Assembly (NCBI RefSeq): GCF_900186975.1
Contig: NZ_LT906441.1
Span: 496,001-560,000 of the forward strand
DNA from: Cutibacterium granulosum
GTDB lineage: Bacteria > Actinomycetota > Actinomycetes > Propionibacteriales > Propionibacteriaceae
DNA: 64,000 bases
Reading direction: 5' to 3'
Under the pieces are notes generated by a model that was given only the letters and a program-made list of their open reading frames with translations, was not told where the DNA came from and made no database searches. This document shows positions 18,650 through 27,800 of the stretch, one piece after another (position 1 is the stretch's first letter; the number at the start of each line of letters is the position of its first letter). A program made the translations under genes and the position numbers.

Positions 18650-19402
18650 ATGCCTGTTCTCACCCGACCACACCGACGCACCACAGCCGATGATCCCGCC
18701 GTCCAGTCGGCTGCGAATCGGTCCGTGTCACCTGCCGACGTGCGCATGACACGTGACCCACGTCCCGCCGACACACCTCCGAGCACTCCTGGCACCCCCA
18801 CCGCTGGGCCCAGGCATGGTCGAGGCAGGCGTTCCCCGGTGCTCATCGCCGTGGGAGTGCTGTGCATGTGTCTTGGCGGACTGGGTGGAGCCTGGGCATG
18901 GCATCAGGCCAGCAACACGGAGTCCGTGCTCGTCATGACCCACTCGGTGCCGCGGGGCAAGCTCGTCACGGCCAATGACGTCGGTGTGACGCAGACGTCC
19001 GTGGGGGAGCAGGTCAAGAGGCTTCCCGCCGATGCCCGTGACCGACTCGTCGGCCAGCACGCCGTGGTGGACCTTCCAGCCGGAAGTCTGGTCTCAGCGG
19101 ATTCGGTGGGTGAGGCGCAGGTGCAACGGGGAACCTCGCACGTCGGGCTCACCCTGGCACCTGGTCACGTACCGATCGAGCCCATGCCGGCCGGGACCAA
19201 GGTGAGGGCCATCGAGGTCAGTGAGGAGCAGCCGGTCGGTGACCGTCCCACCTCGGTGCCCGGAGTCGTCACCGTCGAGCCCAGGTCGCTGGAGGCCAGC
19301 AACGACGTTCTCGTGGACCTCGCCGTGCCCTCGGAGAGCGCCGCCCGATTGGCAGATCTTTCCGCCCGGTCACGTGTGGCTCTCATCATCGAGGAGCAGT
19401 GA
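18650..19402 (+). CDS. SAF-domain CpaB/RcpC-like pilus assembly protein
   Basis: CpaB/RcpC proteins are SAF-domain components of Tad pilus machines, thought to act in the cell envelope. The 250-residue product has a disordered Pro/Arg-rich N-terminal ~60 residues. One membrane segment follows (residues ~62-84, SPVLIAVGVLCMCLGGLGGA), then an SAF domain starting VLVMTHSVPRGKLVTANDVG. No Shine-Dalgarno precedes the ATG at 18650. TAGTCT at 18638-18643 could be a -10 for a nearly leaderless transcript. A later ATG (at about 18747) would still keep the membrane segment. It opens the pilus operon: the next gene's ATG overlaps its stop. Confidence 0.75.
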   Translation: MPVLTRPHRRTTADDPAVQSAANRSVSPADVRMTRDPRPADTPPSTPGTPTAGPRHGRGRRSPVLIAVGVLCMCLGGLGGAWAWHQASNTESVLVMTHSVPRGKLVTANDVGVTQTSVGEQVKRLPADARDRLVGQHAVVDLPAGSLVSADSVGEAQVQRGTSHVGLTLAPGHVPIEPMPAGTKVRAIEVSEEQPVGDRPTSVPGVVTVEPRSLEASNDVLVDLAVPSESAARLADLSARSRVALIIEEQ

Positions 19403-20250
19403 TGGCGATCATCGTCCTGACCAGTGTGGGTGCCTCACCCGGCGTGACGACGACGGCTCTCGGGCTTGCCCTGCAATGGCCCCGGGAATGTCTGCTCGTC
19501 GATGCCGATCCACATCCGTGTCGCGCGGTCGAGTCGGGATACTTGGGCGGGCAGGTCGCCGTGGGTTCCGGACTGTCGCGCATGGCTGCCGTGCAGCGTA
19601 GCGGTGCCGACATGGCTTCCGTGTTGTGGCAACACGTCATTGCCCTGCCCAAGCCAGATGGTGGGGAGGGCCCGCGAACCAACTTCCTGCCCGGCTACTC
19701 ACATCTGGGGCAAGCTCAGCTCATGGAGACGATGTGGCCCTCCATCGTCGATGCGTTGCGAGACCTCGACCAGGCCGAGATCGATGTCATCGTCGACGTG
19801 GGGCGGACGGGGACGGCCCGTCCGCCGCAGAGTCTCATGGCGGCAGCATCCGTCGTGGCCGTCGTCACCCGTAGCCAGTTGCGTTCCTTGGTGCCGCTGG
19901 CCCTGCACGGCGAGCTCATCGGCGAGATCAATGCCGAAGGTACGGCGCGTCGCGGACTGCTGGTCATCGGACCGGGACAACCCTATGGGCCACGGGAGAT
20001 CACCAAACAGTTCCATCTGCCGGTGCTCGCCACCCTCGCCGACGATCCTCGAACTGCGGCGTGCCTGCTGGATGCAACGTCACCGCGACGGTGGCGACGC
20101 AGCAGCTTGGCGACGAGCCTCTCCCGCGTGGCACACATCCTCGCCGAGCAGGCGCGACAACACCGAGCCACGGCAGGACCTGCGCCACACTCCGTTGCCA
20201 TTCAACAACCCAGCATGGTCCATCGACATGGCGAGCTGGAGGTCTGCTGA
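19402..20250 (+). CDS. TadZ/CpaE-like ParA-type ATPase with deviant P-loop
   Basis: TadZ proteins belong to the ParA/MinD superfamily and position the Tad pilus machine. The 282-residue product starts MAIIVLTSVGASPGVTTT. Its P-loop region (SVGASPGVTTTALGLA, residues 8-23) keeps the Gly/Thr frame but has no lysine at either the deviant or the canonical Walker position. That suggests weak or absent ATP hydrolysis, as reported for atypical TadZ members. LLVDADPH corresponds to the Walker A' / switch region and VIVDVGRTG to the Walker B region. GAGGAG lies before the ATG; a GTG one codon upstream is an alternative start. The next gene overlaps by one base. Confidence 0.75.
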   Translation: MAIIVLTSVGASPGVTTTALGLALQWPRECLLVDADPHPCRAVESGYLGGQVAVGSGLSRMAAVQRSGADMASVLWQHVIALPKPDGGEGPRTNFLPGYSHLGQAQLMETMWPSIVDALRDLDQAEIDVIVDVGRTGTARPPQSLMAAASVVAVVTRSQLRSLVPLALHGELIGEINAEGTARRGLLVIGPGQPYGPREITKQFHLPVLATLADDPRTAACLLDATSPRRWRRSSLATSLSRVAHILAEQARQHRATAGPAPHSVAIQQPSMVHRHGELEVC

Positions 20251-21707
20251 TGCGAGGACCCACAGACGCCGCCGATCTGGCCGGGCTCATCGACACGGTG
20301 GCCCCAGCACAGCAGATGAATCCGCCTGTCACGGACCCATGCACTCCACCTGCGACGACGCCCGACACGTCGGTGTCCACAACATTCACCACACCGGGAG
20401 TCGACTGGGCGGTGGTCGTCAAACTGCGTCGAGAAGCCTCCCGACGCATCACCTCGGCCCGCAACGACCATCGTCAACGCACTGGCCTCGAACTCTCCGA
20501 GGAGGACTCCCGAATGCTGGGCGGCGCCATCATCCGCAGCGTCGTCCACTCCTACGCCGACCGGTTGGCCGTCGACGGGAAGGCGCTGTGGACGACCACC
20601 GAGGAGCTGGCCCATGTCAACGCCCTCACCGACGCGATTTTCGGTTACGGGCGACTGCAGCCCCTCTTCGACATCGCCGAGGCCGAGAACATCGAGATCA
20701 GCGGATGCGAACCGGTGCACGTCCAGTACGGAGACGGACACCGTGAGAAGCACCCGCCAGTGGCCGACAGCGACGAGGAACTCGTGGAGGCGATCCGATT
20801 CCTGGGTGAGTCGGCTGCACCGCCACGTCCCTTCGACGACGCCCACCCGACGATGACGGTGGCCCTGGGTGATCGCTACCGACTTCATGCCATTGGATTC
20901 GGACTGGCTCACCGACCCTCGGTGGTCATCCGGCACCACACCCTCACCGACGTCACCTTGGACGAGCTGGCCGACACCGGAATGATGCCGCACACCGTCG
21001 CCCGACTGTTGCGAGCTGCCGTACTCGCACGCAAGTCGATCGTCATCTCCGGTGACCAGGGGGCTGGGAAGACGACCCTGCTGCGCGCGCTCATCGATGC
21101 CATTCCCCGTACCGAACGGTTCGGCACCCTGGAGACCGACTACGAATTGCTCACCCATCTCCAGCCCGGACGCAACATGGTTGCTCTGCAAGCCACCGTC
21201 GGCATGGGTGAGACGGTGGACGGACGACGGGTGGGCGAGTTCAGTGTTGCCGACCTCATTCCCGAGGCACTGCGACAGAACTTGTCACGGATCATCGTCG
21301 GTGAGGTGCGTGGCTGCGAGGCTGGAGCCATGTTCGAGGCCATGCAGGCCGGCGCCGGGACGATGAGCACCACCCACTCCCACTCGGCGTCGTCGACGAT
21401 GGATCGGCTGGCCGCCCGGGTCGCCCAGGGTGGGGTGCTCACCACCGAGGAGGCATTTCGTCAGATTGCCCACAACATCACCTTCCTCATCCACGTCGTC
21501 CTCGTTGACGACACCTGGCGGGGCGGGATCCGCCGAAGGGTGGTCTCGGAGATTCGTCAGCTCACCGGTGCGATGGAGTCCGGCAGGCCCGTCACACACC
21601 TGGTGTATCGCGCTGCCACCGGCACCAGTCCGGTGGTGTTCCACCCCGAACCCGAGCTGCTTGACGAGCTGGTTCAGTTCGACCCGCGAGTGGGAGGAAT
21701 GCTGTGA
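20250..21707 (+). CDS. tadA: TadA/CpaF-family secretion ATPase
   Basis: TadA is the cytoplasmic hexameric ATPase that powers Tad/Flp pilus assembly. The 485-residue protein has a ~60-residue variable N-terminus, the N-terminal domain, then Walker A (SGDQGAGKTTLLRA, Lys274), the Asp-box region (FGTLETDYEL), Walker B (LSRIIVGEVRG) and the His box (MSTTHSHSASS). Start ATG 20250 overlaps the tadZ stop; the longer open frame to 20061 lies wholly inside tadZ. It is translationally coupled to tadB. Confidence 0.93.
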   Translation: MRGPTDAADLAGLIDTVAPAQQMNPPVTDPCTPPATTPDTSVSTTFTTPGVDWAVVVKLRREASRRITSARNDHRQRTGLELSEEDSRMLGGAIIRSVVHSYADRLAVDGKALWTTTEELAHVNALTDAIFGYGRLQPLFDIAEAENIEISGCEPVHVQYGDGHREKHPPVADSDEELVEAIRFLGESAAPPRPFDDAHPTMTVALGDRYRLHAIGFGLAHRPSVVIRHHTLTDVTLDELADTGMMPHTVARLLRAAVLARKSIVISGDQGAGKTTLLRALIDAIPRTERFGTLETDYELLTHLQPGRNMVALQATVGMGETVDGRRVGEFSVADLIPEALRQNLSRIIVGEVRGCEAGAMFEAMQAGAGTMSTTHSHSASSTMDRLAARVAQGGVLTTEEAFRQIAHNITFLIHVVLVDDTWRGGIRRRVVSEIRQLTGAMESGRPVTHLVYRAATGTSPVVFHPEPELLDELVQFDPRVGGML

Positions 21708-22687
21708 ACGGGGTCATTGCGGCTCTGCTGGGTGTCATGGTCGCCGGAGGGGGAGCGTTGCTCGTGTGGGGACTGCGCCCGGTCCACACACAATCCACAA
21801 AGTTGTCCACAGGGTTGTGGACAACGGTGGAAAAACGACTGGTCCACATCCCGCGACGGCTTCGTTGGCGCTTCATCGTAGGACTGGTCCTGGGGACAGC
21901 GATGGCGCTGCTGACCGGGTGGGTCGTCCTCGTGGCAGGCGTACCGATCCTCGTCGTCGCCCTTCCCGAACTCCTGGCCGACGAAACCGATCGCGACCTG
22001 CAGCTGCTCGCTGGGTTGGAACGGTGGGTGCGTCTGCTCAGTGGCTCCGCGTCCACCGGCAAGTCCGTCCTGGACGCCATCCGCACCACCCGGCATCAGG
22101 CGCCGGAGGTGCTGCACGATCCCCTGGAGGCCTTGGTCAATCGGTTGGACTCGCGGTGGAGCGCCCGAGACACGTTCCAGGCCTTTGCCGACGACCTCGA
22201 CAGTCCGGATGCGGACCAGATCGTGGCGGCCCTCATCCTGGCAGCAGAGCTGGGCGGGACGGGGGCAACGACGACTCTGGTGTGTTTGGCGGAATCCATG
22301 CAGCAAAGGCTTCGAGCCCATCGCGAGATTGCCACCGAGCGAGCCAAACCTCGCATCGTCGTGCGTCAGGTGAGCACGATCATCGGCATCATGCTCGTCC
22401 TCGCCGGATGCATGGGGCAGAGGTTCTTCCGTCCCTACTCCAGTTCACTCGGCCAGATACTGCTCGGGGTGTACGTACTCGCCTATCTGGGGTCGTTGTG
22501 GGTGCTGCATCGTCGCAGCAGGCCGAGAGCTCGTGAACGGATCCTCGTCTCCTCACACGCCCGTCGTTCGGAGGGGACGACGGCCTCGCAGACATTGCTT
22601 CCGCCGGTTCGCGGGGTTGGCCATCCGGAACTCGAGGTTCCCGCACTGGGTGGAGCCACTGGGGGTTGGGAGGCACGCGATGTCTGA
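21704..22687 (+). CDS. tadB: TadB-like inner membrane platform protein (T2SF domain)
   Basis: TadB forms the membrane platform of the Tad machine with TadC. The 327-residue protein has an N-terminal membrane segment (residues ~3-22), a second pair around residues 58-85, a T2SF-type cytoplasmic domain (RWVRLLSGSASTGKSVLDAI through VCLAESMQQRLRAHREIA), and C-terminal membrane segments. The GTG start overlaps the tadA stop. The stretch of the gene encoding about residues 26-49 contains a cluster of DnaA-box-like sites, listed separately. The C-terminal ~45 residues after the last membrane segment are polar and variable. Confidence 0.85.
   Translation: MNGVIAALLGVMVAGGGALLVWGLRPVHTQSTKLSTGLWTTVEKRLVHIPRRLRWRFIVGLVLGTAMALLTGWVVLVAGVPILVVALPELLADETDRDLQLLAGLERWVRLLSGSASTGKSVLDAIRTTRHQAPEVLHDPLEALVNRLDSRWSARDTFQAFADDLDSPDADQIVAALILAAELGGTGATTTLVCLAESMQQRLRAHREIATERAKPRIVVRQVSTIIGIMLVLAGCMGQRFFRPYSSSLGQILLGVYVLAYLGSLWVLHRRSRPRARERILVSSHARRSEGTTASQTLLPPVRGVGHPELEVPALGGATGGWEARDV
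21791..21849. promoter_or_regulatory. Second DnaA-box-like cluster, inside tadB
   Basis: CAATCCACA (21791-21799), TTGTCCACA (21803-21811), TGTGGACAA (21816-21824) and GGTCCACAT (21841-21849) lie within 59 bp. Two are perfect matches to TTGTCCACA, in opposite orientation with a 4-nt gap. They fall in a coding sequence, so codon use alone would have to explain them if they are not functional. Confidence 0.5.
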
Positions 22688-23579
22688 GCCCATGACCATC
22701 TTGATCCTGTGTGGATCCGTGGTGCTGCTTGCTCCAGTACTCATCCTTGCCGGGACACGCCGAGTCCCACTCAAGCTCGGCGATGCCGTGGACGCCGTCG
22801 TGAATCCCGGGGCAGCAGAGGCCAACCAGCCCACGGCTCCCAGCCACACCGGTCCCCTCGACAGGTGGATGTCGTGGTTGGCTGGACAACGTGTTGCAGC
22901 GGTGCCGAGGAATGTGCACCGTACCTTGGCTCTGCAAGGCCGATCGCTGAACGATTTCACCGTCGAACGGTGCGTGTGGGCCGGTGGCGGGGTGCTGATC
23001 CCGGTCCTGGTGCAGGTTCTCCCCAGTCTGGGCATGGGGACGTGGACGATCCCCGTCCTCGCCAGCCTCGTCGCCGGCGTCACCGGCTGGTTCGTCCCGC
23101 TGCTGCGGCTGCGCTCGGCTCGCGTGCAGGTGCAGCAGGACGCCGTCGAGGCAATCCTCACCTTCGTCGATCTCGTCACTCTGGCACGGCTCGCCAACCA
23201 GTCGTCGACCAAGTCGTTGTGGATAGCCGGTGGCATCAGCGACCACTCGGTTCTGGTGCGTATTCGCTCGAGTCTGGAGCGCTCCCGACTGGAGCAGAAA
23301 CCTCCCTGGTCCGGGCTGGAGGCGCTCGCTGGAGAGCTTGACCTGCCGCAACTTGCCGAACTCACCGAGGTGTTACGTCTGGATGACCAGGGCGCCTCCT
23401 TGGCACAGGTGCTGCGGGCCCGGGTCGCCGACATGCGTGACGCCCACCTCACTCGTGAGAAGGTCGCGGCCCAGCGAGTCAGCGAGTCCATGACGGTGTG
23501 GATGGTGGTGCCAGTCCTGGTTTTCGGGCTGGTGCTGCTCACCCCCGCGATGCTCACCCTGGCCGGAGTGGGCACATGA
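22680..23579 (+). CDS. tadC: TadC-like inner membrane platform protein (T2SF domain)
   Basis: TadC is the second T2SF-type platform subunit of the Tad system. The 299-residue product has an N-terminal membrane segment (TILILCGSVVLLAPVLILAG), two more around residues 100-145, a cytoplasmic T2SF domain (VEAILTFVDLVTLARLANQS, LRLDDQGASLAQVLRARVAD), and a C-terminal membrane segment (VWMVVPVLVFGLVLLTPAML). ATG 22680 overlaps the tadB end by 8 nt; the frame open to 22533 would lie inside tadB. A 96-nt gap with its own ribosome site then precedes the pilin gene. Confidence 0.87.
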   Translation: MSEPMTILILCGSVVLLAPVLILAGTRRVPLKLGDAVDAVVNPGAAEANQPTAPSHTGPLDRWMSWLAGQRVAAVPRNVHRTLALQGRSLNDFTVERCVWAGGGVLIPVLVQVLPSLGMGTWTIPVLASLVAGVTGWFVPLLRLRSARVQVQQDAVEAILTFVDLVTLARLANQSSTKSLWIAGGISDHSVLVRIRSSLERSRLEQKPPWSGLEALAGELDLPQLAELTEVLRLDDQGASLAQVLRARVADMRDAHLTREKVAAQRVSESMTVWMVVPVLVFGLVLLTPAMLTLAGVGT

Positions 23580-23675
23580 GAAGTTTCACCGCCCCTCCGG
23601 CCACCCCGATACCCCTCGTCAATCCGGGCGAGGTTCACAGGAATCCAACCATCACCACACCCATGAGGAGACATC

Positions 23676-23861
23676 ATGAAACAGATTCACATCCTGCTCG
23701 GTTCCGCACTGCCCGTCCTCACCGGTCAGCCATCATCACGAGACGAACGGGGCCTGAGCCAGTCAACCGAGAACGCCGTCCTGCTGCTCGGAGCCGTGGC
23801 GATCGCCACCATCGTCGTCTCGGTCATCACTGGTTACGTGTCGAAGCACCTGCCCAAGTGA
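23676..23861 (+). CDS. flp: Flp-type small pilin
   Basis: The 61-residue protein is the expected major pilin of the locus. It has a 26-residue leader ending RDERG, followed by LSQSTEN and a 25-residue hydrophobic helix (AVLLLGAVAIATIVVSVITG), and a short polar tail. Cleavage after Gly26 would leave a mature pilin of about 35 residues with Glu at position 6 rather than the usual 5. A good Shine-Dalgarno (GAGGAG) precedes the ATG. No prepilin peptidase (TadV) gene is in the window. The stop overlaps the GTG start of the next gene. Confidence 0.8.
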   Translation: MKQIHILLGSALPVLTGQPSSRDERGLSQSTENAVLLLGAVAIATIVVSVITGYVSKHLPK

Positions 23862-24352
23862 ATCCGCTCTTGGTGACCTGGGCCACGTCGGCTCGTGCCT
23901 GGGTGGGCACGTCCCGAATGAATTCGCTGTGGACGGGTCTTTCCCGAGCACACCTGTTCCGGGCACGACCGGTACGGGAAACCCGGGTCACCAGGCGCGA
24001 CGAGCGGGGTTTGTCGGAATCGGTGCAGTGGGCCCTGGTGTGGCCGGTGGTGATGATGGCGATTGCCGCTGCCATCCAGACAGTTCTGGTCCTCCAGGCC
24101 AGATCGGTGGCCATCGAGGCTGCTCGAGCCGCTGTACATGCCGATGCCATGTTGGGTTCGACTCCCTCCGATGCGCCCCGGGCTGCCAGCCAGGTCTGCG
24201 CCGGATCGGGGGTGTCCCAGCTGCACGTGCACACCGACCGTCACGCACGAATCGTCCGAGTCGACGTCGACGTGCAGGCTGCGAGGTTCTTCCCGGCGGG
24301 GCGGTTCACCACCGTGCGTGCCCATGCCGTGGCTCCCAAGGAGGGAACATGA
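23858..24352 (+). CDS. TadE-like pseudopilin/pilus assembly protein
   Basis: The 164-residue product has an N-terminal polar leader, then RDERGLSESVQWALVWPVVM, a TadE-like hydrophobic helix start, followed by an extracytoplasmic domain. The RDERGLS motif is the same as in the pilin gene just upstream, suggesting the same leader peptidase. The GTG at 23858 overlaps the pilin stop (GTGA); an ATG at 23918 is an alternative start. The frame open further upstream to 23498 is a shadow of tadC and flp. ATGA overlap with the next gene indicates coupling. Confidence 0.75.
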   Translation: MNPLLVTWATSARAWVGTSRMNSLWTGLSRAHLFRARPVRETRVTRRDERGLSESVQWALVWPVVMMAIAAAIQTVLVLQARSVAIEAARAAVHADAMLGSTPSDAPRAASQVCAGSGVSQLHVHTDRHARIVRVDVDVQAARFFPAGRFTTVRAHAVAPKEGT

Positions 24353-24864
24353 TTCGCATCGGAACGTCTCAGCAAAGTGCAACCGGGGTGAGCACTCGAA
24401 TGATGACCGGCTCGTGGCAACACCTTCGTGTCCCGGGGAGTCGAGGACCACGTCACCGGCAGCGTGGCGCGGTCTCGGTGGAGGCTGTGCTTCTGCTGCC
24501 GCTGGTCATTCTCATCGTGTCCGCGGCGACCGCTTCCTGGCGAGTCTGGCAGGCTCGAGCCGACGTGCAGTCAGCCTCCCAGTCCGCGGCACGGACGGCG
24601 GCCATGGCCCATTCATCCGGCCAGGCTGTCACTGCGGGAACTGAGGCTGGATCCGCCGAACTGGCCGGAACACGATGCCGGGGAGCGTCACTGCACATTG
24701 CCGCAGACACCTTCTCCAGACGGGTCGGCACTCGTGGCAGCGTCAGTGCCTCGGTGAGCTGCACCGTGTCCTTGTCGGATCTTGGGCTGCCACTACCCGG
24801 ATCCATCCACGTCGATGGGAGCGCACAGGCTCCCGTCGACAGTCACCGGGAGCGCACACCATGA
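24349..24864 (+). CDS. TadE/TadF-like pseudopilin
   Basis: The 171-residue protein has a ~40-residue basic leader ending RQRGAVSVEAVLLLPLVILI. This fits a prepilin-type site (cleavage after the Gly before AVSVE, with Glu at +5) and a hydrophobic helix. The rest is an extracytoplasmic domain with paired cysteines. Its ATG overlaps the previous stop and its stop overlaps the next ATG. The second TadE-like protein in the locus, it probably acts as a minor pilin. Confidence 0.75.
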   Translation: MIRIGTSQQSATGVSTRMMTGSWQHLRVPGSRGPRHRQRGAVSVEAVLLLPLVILIVSAATASWRVWQARADVQSASQSAARTAAMAHSSGQAVTAGTEAGSAELAGTRCRGASLHIAADTFSRRVGTRGSVSASVSCTVSLSDLGLPLPGSIHVDGSAQAPVDSHRERTP

Positions 24865-27800
24865 AACGTCTCATCACATCGGTGGGCTCAACCCTTCTGC
24901 TCGCTGCTCTCGTCATCGGAAGCCCCACGGCCCTGCTGGCCTGGGGACGTCTGGACGGGTTGGCGCGGCTGAGCCCCTCGGCACTCATGAGTCCTGATGA
25001 CGGCACCATCGTCCTGGGGCTGGTGACCATCACTGGGTGGGCGGCATGGTTCGTCTTCACCCTGAGTGTCGTCATCGAGGCAGTCGCCCTGGCGACTCAC
25101 AGTCGCGTGCATGTCACCCTGCCCGGGCTCTCCCTGGTCCAGGGGTTGGCTGCGGGACTTCTGGTGGCAAGCCTCGCCATCCTCGCGCCGGCGGCACGCG
25201 GCAACTGCCCCACACAGCAGAACATCACTGTCGCAACGGTCGGCATCGCTCAGCAGACGCGAGACGACACGACGGTGCAGGAAGGCGTCCCGGGACTATC
25301 TGGGACGGGTGCGAGCGTCAGCCGCAAGCTGCGGGGATCCCAGAACCGGCCGATGGAGTTCACGGAACCCGACTCCGCACGGGCGTCGGGGCCTGCCCGG
25401 AAGATGACTGCAGAACCCGGTTACGACATGTATCGAATCAGTGCCACGGACGACCTGTGGAGTCTCGCGGAGCGTGTCTACGGCGAGGGGACTGCCTGGC
25501 ACCAGATCGCCAGGGCCAACTCGGGGATGGATGTGCAGCATCTGCCGGTGGGTGACCAGATCAAGCTGCCGCGCGCCGGCATGCACGGTCTCGGTACGTA
25601 CGACCCAGCCGCACCGGGAGCCGACACTCTCGACGCGGGCACCACATTCTCAGATTCCATCTCCACCACGTCCGCTCCCGCTGCTGCCACATGGAATCTT
25701 CCGAACACCGGTACGACCGTTGATCCTGCACACGGGGCAGGAGACCTCTCCGGTACCGACTCTGCGGCGACCGGTGGCGCCACTGCGGAGGCTGCCTCCC
25801 CGAGCACCGACTCGGCAGCTGCGCTGTCATCCGACTCGTCCCCCTCCCATCCCTCGACGACGAAGGTGGTGGTGCACCGGGGCGACACCTTGAGCAAGCT
25901 TGCCCGGGAACATTTGGGAGATGCCGATGCCTGGCCACAGATCTGGCAGCTCAATCGTGATCTCGTCACCGATCCCGACGTCATCGATGTGGGATGGCAG
26001 CTCACGGTGCCGTGCACCTCGCAGGAACATGCGTCCGGGCAGGATGCCGGTACGGCACACCGAACGGCACGGCACGATGGTGGTAGGACGCACGAGTCGG
26101 CTGTCAGCCGCACGACTGCTTCCGAAGGAGCTGAATCTGCCCGTCCGGCACGGCCAGAAGCCTCCCACGGACCCCGTGACGAGATGGATTCCGCCACCAC
26201 GGCACCCGGCACGCGGGCCCCCACACCACTGGTTCCGACCCCGGGGGGTGTCGGTGGAACCTCTGCTGACAGGGAGACGTCGTCGACTGATGCCGGGACA
26301 CGGATACCGCTGGCGCCAGGTGTGCCTTCACAGACCGGTTCTGCGGGTGCCCAGGGAGCCACGGCATCGTCTGCTGCAGAGGTCGGGTCATCACCTCGAC
26401 CCACCGCAGGGGTGAGTGGCGATACGCCCGCTACAGCTGCGTCACGTGCTGTGGGGTCGGACCCCACCGGTGGGTTGCCCCGGGACGGCGATGGTACTGG
26501 GGCGGATTCCGAGCTGCTCGTGCGAGCCCTGTCCGGGATGAGCCTGTTCCTGGCTGGTGGCATCTCGGGGGCACTGGTGAGCAGACGTCGGCAGCAGCTC
26601 TTCAGTCGCAAGGTGGGTAGGAGGATTCCGGCCGTGCCCGAGGAACGGCAACGGACCAAGCAGCTCCTGGACGCAGCCGGAGCCGTTGGGTCTGATGGGG
26701 CTGGGACCACGGGCGAGACGGCTGCAGACAGCTGGGCGTCGGCCGAGGCGAGAGGCCCGGTCATCGTGCCCGAGGATCAGATCAGCATGTCCATCGACCC
26801 AACCAGTGAGGTCACCGATACCCCGGATGCGCCGTGGCATGCCCGTACCACGGCGGCCAGCGAACTGATCCGCTCCATGACCGAGGGACTCGAGGAGCCT
26901 GACGACACCACGGAGCCGGAACATGCGAGCGACGTACGGGACGGCAATGTCGATGATGATCCCGGTACCGAGGCGTTCCAGCACGATGACATGGCGGAGC
27001 ACGAGGTCTCCAGTGTGGAGGCATCGTGTTCCTCCAATGGGGCACTGCCAGGTCAGCTGTCCGGACAGACGGGTGATGAACTCACGGCAACGACCGTCGT
27101 GCTTGGCCAGCGACTCGACGGTACCCCGATGCTCATGGACCTTGCCGATTCCCCGGGTCTGGTGACGGTCGAAGGCCCCGATAGGCCCTGCCAGAGTCTG
27201 GTGGCGGCGATCGGCCTGTGCCTGGTGGCTTCGAGGTGGAGCAGCGGGGTCGACGTGATCGTGGTGGGGGAGTCATTGCGCTGGCTCGCCCAGACCGGGA
27301 TCGAGGACGTCCAGCCGATGACCATCGACGAGGTGAGCCGGGCGTTGCCGTGGTGGGCCTCGCGGCCCCACCCCCACTCGCATGACATGGCAGCACCTGA
27401 GGTGATGCGCGTCATCCTTGCCGACGAGCCGATTGACGTTGACGACGTTGCGGCGGTCCGGGCTGCTGGCATGGTGCTCGTCCACCTCGGATCGGCATCC
27501 GGTGGACTGGTCATTCACGTCGCGGAACGAGCTGGACGGGAACGTCCGGGTGCTGCGGAACGAACCCGACCAAGTGCCAGCCAGCTCGTCGGGCAGATGG
27601 GACGAACCACCTTCGAGGTGCAGGGCGTCGATCGTCCCATGAGACGGGCCATAGTCGACCTGGTCGAGCTCACTGGTCAACAGGCAGATGAGCCAGCCCC
27701 GTGGTGGGACGACAGGACGGCATACGGGTCTCCTCAAGGGTCTCCCGGACCGGATGAACTCACCCCGGACAGTTCAGGCGAGGTCCTTGGCAAGGGTGAA

